Shown here: positions 6,481-11,439 of the stretch, piece after piece
Layout of the letters: each line of letters starts with the position of its first letter
How positions within the stretch are numbered: position 1 is the stretch's first letter
Assembly: GCA_937900305.1 (NCBI GenBank)
Contig: CALCCV010000370.1
Span: 1 to 11,439 of the forward strand
Length of the DNA: 11,439 nucleotides
From: an uncultured Pseudobdellovibrionaceae bacterium
Lineage (GTDB): Bacteria > Bdellovibrionota > Bdellovibrionia > Bdellovibrionales > Bdellovibrionaceae
Direction: 5' to 3'
The notes under the pieces: generated by a model
The model's database searches: none
What the model saw: the letters and a program-made list of their open reading frames with translations, nothing else
Told to the model about the DNA's origin: nothing
Translations under genes and position numbers: made by a program

Positions 6481-6750
6481 TTGTGTTTATATAGAATCAT
6501 TGCCTTCTTGCTCACAGTACCCAAGGACGTTGAATTCGACTGCAGAGAAATCACGACTGGATCATCATGGGATTTTTTTTTTGATCGCTCAGGCAAGTAT
6601 GAAACCGATACATGTATTCAGGCTCCTTCAGGAGCCAAGGGCGCCCCTTTGAGGGGGTATGAACAAACCTGTGGTCCTCTGGGCCAGGTTGCTGACTTAA
6701 AACTTAATTTAAAAGTGGCCACCATCAAGGTGCGAAGGATTTATTTTTAG
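6481..6750 (+). pseudogene. 5'-truncated remnant of a small cysteine-containing protein gene
   Basis: A plus-strand frame reads coherently from about VPKDVEFDC to the TAG at 6748-6750. The peptide is rich in polar residues with cysteines in EFDCRE, TDTCIQ and QTCGPLG, much like the exported proteins nearby. There is no ATG in the frame, no ribosome site, and no full signal peptide. The only start is a TTG at 6481, 14 bp from the divergent ATG at 6466, giving the short hydrophobic start RIIAFLLTVP. The likeliest reading is a secreted-protein gene that lost its 5' end when the neighbouring gene was juxtaposed. A functional TTG-started small gene of 89 codons is the alternative. Confidence 0.4.
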
Positions 6751-6819
6751 AGTATTTACAAAAATTAAAATTTAGCTTAAGCAGAGTTTAGACAATTTTC
6801 CAAAAGTAAGGTGGACAAT

Positions 6820-7296
6820 ATGACTCTTCTTAAGCTGGCGGCGTTATCTGTTGTTCTTATTTCAAATGCTTCGGTACAGGCTAAAGAGCTGCTTGTTAAA
6901 TATCGGTATGGCAATCAGATCTACGGGAGTGAGCTTCAAATATTCGATGATGGTTCTGTTGCGCATGGGGAAAGAACTTGTTGCCCGCCTCATACAGATA
7001 ACATCCCAGAAACCAATTTAAGCACCACCAAAGTGATAGAGTTAAAGGACTGGATTCAGGGTGCGGCGCTTGGAAATATAGTCTCCACGTCTGGACATCA
7101 GACCGCTGAAGGCAGCGAATCAGGACGGTTAACAGCTGGTCAAAATGGAGTTGAGATCCTCGTTCATGTTATTGAACGGGGAACTGGCGCTGATCCTAAA
7201 GACCAAGTTAGAATGAATCAGTCTACTGAGGCCGGCCTTATAGAGACTCTTGTGAACTCATACGTGAAAAATCCAATGTATCAAATGCATCAATAG
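6820..7296 (+). CDS. small secreted protein with vicinal CC motif
   Basis: This protein has 158 residues from ATG 6820. AAGGTGG at 6808-6814, five bases upstream, selects this ATG over the GTG at 6811, which lies inside the ribosome site. The signal peptide is MTLLKLAALSVVLISNASVQA with likely cleavage after residue 21, leaving a mature protein of about 137 residues. The visible features are a beta-rich start (LLVKYRYGNQIYGSELQIF), an acidic turn DDGS, then ERTCCPPH with adjacent Cys54 and Cys55, its only cysteines. A vicinal pair could be redox-active, bind metal or link to another chain. The family is not recognised. The gene appears monocistronic; an AT-rich stretch with TTTACA at 6755-6760 lies upstream, but no good -10 pairs with it. 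A hairpin at 7359-7379 follows. Confidence 0.75.
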   Translation: MTLLKLAALSVVLISNASVQAKELLVKYRYGNQIYGSELQIFDDGSVAHGERTCCPPHTDNIPETNLSTTKVIELKDWIQGAALGNIVSTSGHQTAEGSESGRLTAGQNGVEILVHVIERGTGADPKDQVRMNQSTEAGLIETLVNSYVKNPMYQMHQ

Positions 7297-7358
7297 GGCG
7301 GAAGCCTTGAGCTTCTAAAGTTTCGTATAACAAACTGACCTCAGTAGAGCACCGTATC

Positions 7359-7379
7359 CCGAAGAGACATCCTCTTCGG
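7359..7379. terminator. 8-bp hairpin between convergent genes
   Basis: CCGAAGAG pairs perfectly with CTCTTCGG across the loop ACATC. It lies 62 bp after the stop of the CC-motif gene and about 100 bp after the stop of the TIGR02147 gene on the other strand. Neither side has a T-tract, so it may act as a transcript 3'-end stabiliser or a weak bidirectional terminator. Confidence 0.45.
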
Positions 7380-7396
7380 CAGATAAGGACGAGGGT

Positions 7397-7430
7397 AGAT
7401 GAGGTTCTGAACAAGATGAGATTCTGAATA
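7397..7430. repeat. two-copy 17-bp tandem repeat
   Basis: AGATGAGGTTCTGAACA (7397-7413) is followed directly by AGATGAGATTCTGAATA (7414-7430). They match at 15 of 17 positions. The repeat lies in the non-coding gap between two convergent genes. It is probably a replication-slippage duplication with no visible role. Confidence 0.6.
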
Positions 7431-7476
7431 AAATGTCAGAAAGTTTTGATCAAATTTGTTCTCACACCAAGCGAGT

Positions 7477-8289
7477 TTACGCCTCAAAGAAATCTAACGA
7501 AAAAGAGTAGAGCTTTTCCTCGTTCGATTCGCGCACCACCGATTTAACCTCACGAACAGCTTCGGTCAGCTTTTCGCGGATCAAGCGCTGGTCCCGTTCA
7601 GAAATCGAGATGATCGAAGAGTAGTGAAGACCCACGGTTGGATCTTTTTCAATTGCTCGGATAGCGTGGTGTCGCCAATTTTCGTGGTGCTTAGCTATCA
7701 AAGGAGCCTCTGAGGCTAGATGAATTTGGCGTTGGCCGACAACGATTTTTCCGTCGTGGTCTTTTTTTAAGATTTTTGCATCCAATAAAAATTCCATGGC
7801 TTCAGCGGCCTTTTTAGAACTGATTTGCAAGCGCTCGGCAATTTGTTGAGGATTTTGAAATCCTGGAATCGAAACCAAGGCGTGAATTGCACCGTAATGC
7901 CAGGAGCTGTAATAAATCATCTGCTCGCGATCTCCCAAAATCGACTTAACGCCAAACCTGCGCCCCAAATGGGTTCGCTGATCGAGAGCCATCTGTCGTT
8001 GCTTTTGAAAACGATCTCGCAATTTTGGTGATCCCGCTTTGGCAATTTGCAGAAGAGTTAAAAAGTAATGACCCTGCTCCTCGGTGTGTCCTAAAAATTC
8101 ATTGATAGCCTCGCCTTGTTCTAAATTAAACTGCGAACTCCCGCGCAAAACTTGAGTGGTGTAGGCGGTCTGGCAACCAATGGCTCGCGACATGCGTGCG
8201 CGAGCACCGCGCCCCCCTTGGTCCATCTCGTCTAGTTTGTCATTCAGAAAACCTTTGTACTCGCTGTAGTCAAAAAGATCGATGGGCAT
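7477..8289 (-). CDS. TIGR02147 (DUF4423-type) family putative transcription regulator
   Basis: This 270-residue protein has the typical length and layout of the TIGR02147 family, best known from Bdellovibrio and Fibrobacter. The N-terminus has the family start LFDYSEYKGFLNDKLDE. An HTH-like segment follows at about 28-65, with ARARMSRAIGCQTAYTTQV, a turn and a second helix that resembles an XRE-type fold. Residues about 120-190 form a second winged-helix-like part (YYSSWHYGAIHAL, PQQIAERLQISSKKAAEAMEFLL, AKILKKDHDGKIVVG). The C-terminus carries the family's R-E-x(n)-EKLYSFSLDFF ending. There is no signal peptide, so it is cytoplasmic. The start ATG is at 8289, with a 10-bp inverted repeat 9-41 bases upstream that may be an autoregulatory operator. 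It diverges from the secreted-protein unit at 8389, which it might control. Direct DNA binding for this family is inferred from domain content. Confidence 0.87.
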   Translation of the reverse strand: MPIDLFDYSEYKGFLNDKLDEMDQGGRGARARMSRAIGCQTAYTTQVLRGSSQFNLEQGEAINEFLGHTEEQGHYFLTLLQIAKAGSPKLRDRFQKQRQMALDQRTHLGRRFGVKSILGDREQMIYYSSWHYGAIHALVSIPGFQNPQQIAERLQISSKKAAEAMEFLLDAKILKKDHDGKIVVGQRQIHLASEAPLIAKHHENWRHHAIRAIEKDPTVGLHYSSIISISERDQRLIREKLTEAVREVKSVVRESNEEKLYSFSLDFFEA

Positions 8290-8297
8290 CGCATATT

Positions 8298-8330
8298 AAT
8301 AATTAGCGAAGTCGCATATTGCTAATTATT
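8298..8330. promoter_or_regulatory. 10-bp inverted repeat in the divergent promoter region
   Basis: AATAATTAGC (8298-8307) is repeated inverted as GCTAATTATT (8321-8330), with 13 bases between. GCATATT also occurs twice directly (8291-8297 and 8314-8320). The element lies 9-41 bases before the ATG of the TIGR02147 gene. It contains TAATTA, a possible minus-strand -10, so a bound protein would block transcription of that gene. On the plus strand it lies about 60 bases before the GTG at 8389. An operator for the regulator itself is the simplest guess. A T-run after the right arm (8329-8333) also permits a weak plus-strand terminator. Confidence 0.5.
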
Positions 8331-8388
8331 TTTAAGTAGTACGTAGCGTTAACTTTAGGGTATGAATAGCGTCTGAAGGAGTGCCACT

Positions 8389-8880
8389 GTGAAAAGAATG
8401 ATCATCCCTGCGCAAGCACAAGTTGTTTTTACCTTAATTAAGATCGTCTTTTCGGTACTTTGGTTAAATCAAACCGCTGTCGCTGGCGTGAATAGCAGTG
8501 GCGGAGCCGATATTTGCTTGGGAGATGATCCCAGTCGTCCCTTTCCAATTTATTCCTATGAGTGCACCGTTAAAACGGATCTTGCTACGGGCCCGTGGTC
8601 CAAGACCTATCGCTTTGACAACTCCAGTGGCAATAAGACCGTCAGGGCTTTGGGCTTCGAACTCGCCGTATGCCCTCTAAAAGTAAATGGACAAAATATT
8701 ATCTACTCTTACACACGAGTTGTTGGCGAAAGATATTCGTCGGCTTCTTCTACGAGCGAAATAGAAGTGCCCTTACGGCAGAAGCAATTCAAATATGCGG
8801 CGACACTTTTTGAGGGATGGGGACCTGAGCAGGGGAAGGTCTTTAATCAATACTACTGGGTCGACTGTACAAAGCAATAA
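8389..8880 (+). CDS. small secreted four-cysteine protein
   Basis: This 163-residue protein is in no family I recognise. The GTG start at 8389 is chosen over the ATG at 8398 because AAGGAGT at 8376-8382 is six bases from the GTG and 15 from the ATG. The export signal is long, with K2 and R3, a hydrophobic core at about residues 11-26 and probable cleavage after AVA (residue 32). The mature region has exactly four cysteines (43, 59, 95, 160), consistent with two disulfides in the periplasm. It is rich in aromatic and Ser/Thr residues (PIYSYECTVKTD, IIYSYTRVVGERY, VFNQYYWVDC), typical of a beta-rich secreted domain. It begins a unit with the next gene, 37 bp downstream, and is divergent from the TIGR02147 gene. 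The role is unknown. Confidence 0.75.
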   Translation: MKRMIIPAQAQVVFTLIKIVFSVLWLNQTAVAGVNSSGGADICLGDDPSRPFPIYSYECTVKTDLATGPWSKTYRFDNSSGNKTVRALGFELAVCPLKVNGQNIIYSYTRVVGERYSSASSTSEIEVPLRQKQFKYAATLFEGWGPEQGKVFNQYYWVDCTKQ

Positions 8881-8917
8881 GGCTTTCTATAGCGATTCTT
8901 TTATAAGGAGATTCCCC

Positions 8918-9304
8918 ATGGCACATTTTTACTCTCTCAACTCATACACTTCTTCTGTGGCGGCCTTTGCTTTGAGCATGTCGTTTGCAATCAACGTGTG
9001 GTCAGCAAGTCCTGACGTCACTCTCGATTGTCAAAATGTGGGAGATGCACCTGAAGCTCAAATCTGTGCCGACGCCAAAGCATCTAGCTGTGAAAAAGCC
9101 GCCGAAATCGGGGTTCTCCGCATGGCCGGGCTTCGCGGAAACAAAGAGTTCGAACTGAACTCAGTGTCTGCAGAACAAGAAGATGCAATCTATGATGTGC
9201 ACTATTCTGCTAAGGGATCTCTGGCTTTGGTGGCGTTTAGCGCCAAAGTTTTCGTGTCTATCGTAGGCGATACCTGCGAGATCAGTCAGATCCAGCAACC
9301 TTAA
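8918..9304 (+). CDS. small secreted four-cysteine protein, second gene of the unit
   Basis: This protein has 128 residues from ATG 8918, preceded by AAGGAG at 8905-8910 with seven bases between. The same frame is open back to 8795, but those codons overlap the upstream gene and would bury the signal peptide. The signal core is VAAFALSMSFAI with likely cleavage after WSA (residue 30). Mature cysteines are at 38, 50, 58 and 120, so two disulfides are possible. The spacing C-x11-C-x7-C puts three of them near the start (DCQN, QICAD, SSCEK). The C-terminal half looks beta-stranded (YDVHYSAKGSLALVAFSAKVFVSIVG). It lies 37 bp after another four-cysteine exported protein, so co-expression is likely. 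Not recognised as a known family. A bidirectional terminator follows. Confidence 0.75.
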   Translation: MAHFYSLNSYTSSVAAFALSMSFAINVWSASPDVTLDCQNVGDAPEAQICADAKASSCEKAAEIGVLRMAGLRGNKEFELNSVSAEQEDAIYDVHYSAKGSLALVAFSAKVFVSIVGDTCEISQIQQP

Positions 9305-9328
9305 AGAAAAAATTATTTTCTCTGTTTC

Positions 9329-9349
9329 AAGGAGGCTTGGAGCCTCTTT
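9329..9349. terminator. probable bidirectional terminator between convergent genes
   Basis: AAGGAGGCT pairs with AGCCTCTTT (nine pairs, one G-T) across the loop TGG. It sits 24 bp after the stop at 9304 and 6 bp from the minus-strand stop at 9356. The arm ends in TTT on the plus strand and CCTT on the minus. A weak A/T hairpin (AGAAAA/TTTTCT) at 9305-9321 precedes it. The placement between two stops supports use by both genes. Confidence 0.6.
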
Positions 9350-9355
9350 GCATTC

Positions 9356-10783
9356 TTATGAATTCGAATCAATTGTTACATAGGAGTTTTTCCGGCCCTG
9401 CCGGATCCATCCCTTTGTCTGCCACACCTGTATCCATTTCGACGCACAGGATTTGGAGATTCGATAAAAAACTTGCACGTCCCATCGATTCCATTCCTGT
9501 TTGACACGTAGGAAGTTGGGTTTCGGCCAATCGAAATCTACGAAAACTTTTGGAAACGCAGAAAAATCCAAAAAATATAGGCCGCTCTTTTTTAGAACTT
9601 GGATTCGATAAACTTTTCGTAGTCGTTGGCGCAGTTTTTCTATTCGATTATTTAATAAAAACAACGAGTAAATCTCGTTGGGCCAGAGCAAAGAGGCTAG
9701 GCGAATTTCAACGATGCCGAGATCTCCAGCTAGCCAAAGTTGCGCCAAAAGTTTCAGTTCTAGAGGCAAGCCAAGAACCTTTTGGCGATTCCAGTGATAC
9801 TCATCCGCCTCCAAAGATATTGTGATCGTCGAGGTCCCATGGTTTTTTTTTGCGACTTTCTGATGAATAGCCTGGTCTTGAAAGTATTTAGGAAGTCCCG
9901 GATAACGGCACAGCGATGCCCACTGCGCTGGCTGAAGAATTCCGAGTTCAAATCGAAGTCTTTCGACATCGAGTATCGCTTCAATACGGAGAGAAAGTTT
10001 TTTCATCAAATCCAAACTTTCTTGCAGAAGTTTTGTTCCTATAGATACCTGGCCTTCCTTGCAAAATACGTATCCCAGCCATTTTTTCTGAAGCGCATGA
10101 TCCACAGTTTGATCTTGTTCTACGAAAAAGCCTTGAGCTTTTTTAAGGACCGCCAAGGCCTCTTTTGTTTTTCCAGCTCGGGCTAAATATTCTCCAATGA
10201 CTTGCCACAAGATTCCCTGCAGGGCTGGCTCTGTCGTGTGCATTAAGATTTCTTTTACGAGGAACTCTGCCTCCTGAAACTTTTGCTGTCCAGCCCACGC
10301 ATCAGCTAAGCTGATCAATGACGTGCGGGTCGAATACGCTTTTAAATTTGGCTCAAGTTCGTGCATTTGGCGAAAATAGATTTCCGCTTTTTCGTGGGCA
10401 AATTGGGCCAAAAAGATTTCACCTATCAATCGATATTCCTCAGCCTCTTGAGGCAGGACCCGGGCGGCCAAGCTGAGCGCATATTCATTTGCTCCCATCA
10501 GACTCAGAAAACGGATGGCCCAAAAGTTTCGTAAGCCTTCGATCGTCTTTGTGCTCTCTGGTCGATCACTTAAAGTTTTCAAATCAATGAACGCCAAGCC
10601 CTTCTTGAAATAGCCCAGTCGTCGATAGGCATTGCAACAGACATGCATCACTCGGAGATCGAAGGGAAAAGCGCGACGCAAATTTTGAATGGCGAGAAGA
10701 GCGCGGCGGCCCTCCCGCCTTTGAACGAGTTCCTCCAGATTCTTGAAATCCAGTTGCAATGGCAGGCTTCGATTTCTTTTCAT
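9356..10783 (-). CDS. TPR-repeat protein with C-terminal winged-helix domains, putative regulator
   Basis: This 475-residue cytoplasmic protein has no signal peptide. Residues about 20-280 are repeated helix pairs with TPR character (for example EYRLIGEIFLAQFAHEKAEI and IGEYLARAGKTKEALAVLKK). Residues about 340-406 resemble the OmpR/SARP-type winged helix. They show LELKLLAQLW, RLASLLWP, then the recognition-like helix LLNNRIEKLRQRLRK and the wing LKKSGLYFLDF. A second winged-helix-like segment ends the protein (about 427-475: FYRISKSCASKWIQVW, GWIRQGRKNSYVTI). TPR plus DNA-binding wing suggests a transcription regulator sensing a protein or peptide partner; this is an inference. The frame has a stop just before the ATG, so the start cannot be extended. 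There is no Shine-Dalgarno, and a TATGAT ends eight bases upstream. It is divergent from the secreted-protein unit at 10896. Confidence 0.72.
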   Translation of the reverse strand: MKRNRSLPLQLDFKNLEELVQRREGRRALLAIQNLRRAFPFDLRVMHVCCNAYRRLGYFKKGLAFIDLKTLSDRPESTKTIEGLRNFWAIRFLSLMGANEYALSLAARVLPQEAEEYRLIGEIFLAQFAHEKAEIYFRQMHELEPNLKAYSTRTSLISLADAWAGQQKFQEAEFLVKEILMHTTEPALQGILWQVIGEYLARAGKTKEALAVLKKAQGFFVEQDQTVDHALQKKWLGYVFCKEGQVSIGTKLLQESLDLMKKLSLRIEAILDVERLRFELGILQPAQWASLCRYPGLPKYFQDQAIHQKVAKKNHGTSTITISLEADEYHWNRQKVLGLPLELKLLAQLWLAGDLGIVEIRLASLLWPNEIYSLFLLNNRIEKLRQRLRKVYRIQVLKKSGLYFLDFSAFPKVFVDFDWPKPNFLRVKQEWNRWDVQVFYRISKSCASKWIQVWQTKGWIRQGRKNSYVTIDSNS

Positions 10784-10791
10784 TCATTTGT

Positions 10792-10797
10792 ATCATA
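10792..10797 (-). promoter_or_regulatory. TATGAT -10 element close to the TPR regulator start
   Basis: On the minus strand TATGAT (one mismatch to TATAAT) ends eight bases before the ATG at 10783. A start site seven bases downstream would fall at the start codon, so the message may be leaderless. No ribosome site is visible, in agreement. No good -35 is seen at 17 bp. Confidence 0.35.
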
Positions 10798-10865
10798 TTG
10801 TATTTACCTAATATTTTCGATCTTTTTTTCTCACATCATTGATTTTCTGGTGATGGTACACTTCT

Positions 10866-10883
10866 TTTAGTTCAACAACTAAA
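10866..10883 (+). promoter_or_regulatory. hairpin abutting the ribosome site of the 10896 gene
   Basis: TTTAGTT pairs perfectly with AACTAAA across a CAAC loop. The stem ends one base before GAGGAG (10885-10890), the strong ribosome site of the gene starting at 10896. It could protect the 5' end, tune ribosome access or, as DNA, be an operator. A TG-G-TACACT at 10854-10862 just upstream resembles an extended -10. Confidence 0.4.
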
Positions 10884-10895
10884 TGAGGAGAAAAA

Positions 10896-11279
10896 ATGAA
10901 AAAATCCATGAATACCTGGACGATTTTTGTGGTTCTGTTGGCAACAAGTTCCGTTTTGGCAAAGACCTCTTATCCGCTGTTTCCAGAGGAAATTCGACTT
11001 CGAGATTTCGATTCGAGTTGGTCTGATGCGGCTCTGGCTAAGCAGGCTGTCGGTGAGCAATTTACTCCCGAAGAAATGTCAACCTATTATCAGGACTACA
11101 AGGAGGTTGCAGGATTTGAAGCTTCGGCGCGTGTTATTTTTCTCAGTGAGGGTGGACCCAAGGAACAGGAGGCCAGTCAGCGAATCACTGCACGTCTCCG
11201 GTGTGCTCACGAGAAGATGCGGAACTTAGTAAGCACCTACCAAAGCCGAGACGCTATTTTGGCTCCAAAGTGTCCATAA
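10896..11279 (+). CDS. small secreted protein of unknown function
   Basis: This 127-residue protein has a clear signal peptide: K2, K3, core WTIFVVLLATSSV and likely cleavage after VLA (residue 22). The mature part, about 105 residues, is polar and mostly helical in character, with acidic and Gln/Glu-rich stretches (QFTPEEMSTYYQDYKEVAGF, GGPKEQEASQRI). It has two cysteines close to the end (Cys102 and Cys126). GAGGAG at 10885-10890 lies five bases from the ATG. The next gene begins 34 bp after its stop, so the two are probably one unit. It diverges from the TPR regulator, which could control it. No family recognised. Confidence 0.72.
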   Translation: MKKSMNTWTIFVVLLATSSVLAKTSYPLFPEEIRLRDFDSSWSDAALAKQAVGEQFTPEEMSTYYQDYKEVAGFEASARVIFLSEGGPKEQEASQRITARLRCAHEKMRNLVSTYQSRDAILAPKCP

Positions 11280-11313
11280 GTGTTGGCCTAAGACTTGAAG
11301 TGAGAGATGGGTC

Positions 11314-11439
11314 ATGAAGAGACGTTCCTGGGTGCATTGGGCACATATATGTTTGTTGATCCTCTTGGCAGTTGGTCAAACATTGGTCGCGTCTCCTAGC
11401 GCTGAAAAATACAATGGGGTGGGTGGGCGTGGCGGTGGC
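11314..11439 (+). CDS. exported protein, N-terminal part (3' end outside window)
   Basis: Forty-two codons are visible before the window ends. They start at an ATG preceded by GAGAGATGG, a modest ribosome site. The product begins MKRRSWVHWA, then a hydrophobic core ICLLILLAVGQTLVA with probable cleavage after residue 26. The mature start is SPSAEKYNG followed by a glycine-rich run (VGGRGGG). Cys13 sits in the hydrophobic core and is not a lipobox cysteine. It follows the preceding secreted-protein gene by 34 bp in the same direction. The family cannot be told from so short a piece. Confidence 0.65.
   Translation, partial: MKRRSWVHWAHICLLILLAVGQTLVASPSAEKYNGVGGRGGG

Noticed and set aside
7397..7430. 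Tandem repeat considered as a CRISPR-like unit
   Set aside because: Only two directly adjacent 17-bp copies with no spacers and no cas genes.
8795..8917. N-terminal extension of the second four-cysteine protein
   Set aside because: It overlaps the preceding gene and hides the signal peptide, while AAGGAG sits seven bases before ATG 8918.
9550..10186. Plus-strand and second minus-strand frames within the TPR gene
   Set aside because: They are other-frame readings of a long gene with coherent TPR and winged-helix content.

Overview
The window most resembles a chromosomal segment of a Bdellovibrio-type bacterium (Bdellovibrionota). The main clue is the TIGR02147/DUF4423-type protein at 7477-8289, a family best known from Bdellovibrio and Fibrobacter. 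The many small signal-peptide proteins of unknown function, the moderate GC content and the short transcription units also fit. This assignment is an inference; no rRNA or marker gene is present. I see no tRNA, rRNA, CRISPR array, transposase or insertion sequence.

Layout. 1-1337 (+): the 3' part of a ferritin-like di-iron protein, overlapping by 4 bp a FabD-like acyltransferase that has lost two conserved malonyl-transferase residues. This is probably the tail of an operon that starts outside the window. 1343-2047 (-): an SRAP (YedK/HMCES) protein, convergent with the acyltransferase at a 5-bp gap. 2048-2455: non-coding, with two operator-like dyads 31 bp apart. 2456-3169 (-): a GNAT acetyltransferase. 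3370-5015 (+): a secreted clan CD (caspase/legumain-like) cysteine peptidase whose last codons overlap the start of a small secreted partner. It has a perfect TATAAT placed so close to its ATG that the mRNA may be leaderless. 5016-5500: about 485 bp with no convincing gene. 5501-6466 (-): a secreted protein with one EF-hand loop and three C-terminal repeats. 6481-6750 (+): a 5'-truncated gene remnant. 6820-7296 (+): a small secreted protein with a Cys-Cys motif. 7477-8289 (-): the TIGR02147 regulator, with a 10-bp inverted repeat directly upstream. 8389-9304 (+): a two-gene unit of small secreted four-cysteine proteins. 9356-10783 (-): a TPR protein ending in two winged-helix-like domains, probably a regulator. 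10896 to the end (+): a small secreted protein followed by the start of another exported protein.

Taken together, this is an envelope and secretion-rich accessory region. Seven intact proteins plus the partial last one begin with export signals, most of them under 165 residues and several cysteine-rich. They lie around two probable transcription regulators. The best candidate for an undescribed system is the overlapping pair at 3370-5015, a secreted caspase-fold peptidase and a co-translated secreted partner. Next are the divergent acyltransferase/ferritin-like pair and the TPR regulator. No experimental function can be read from the sequence for the small secreted proteins.
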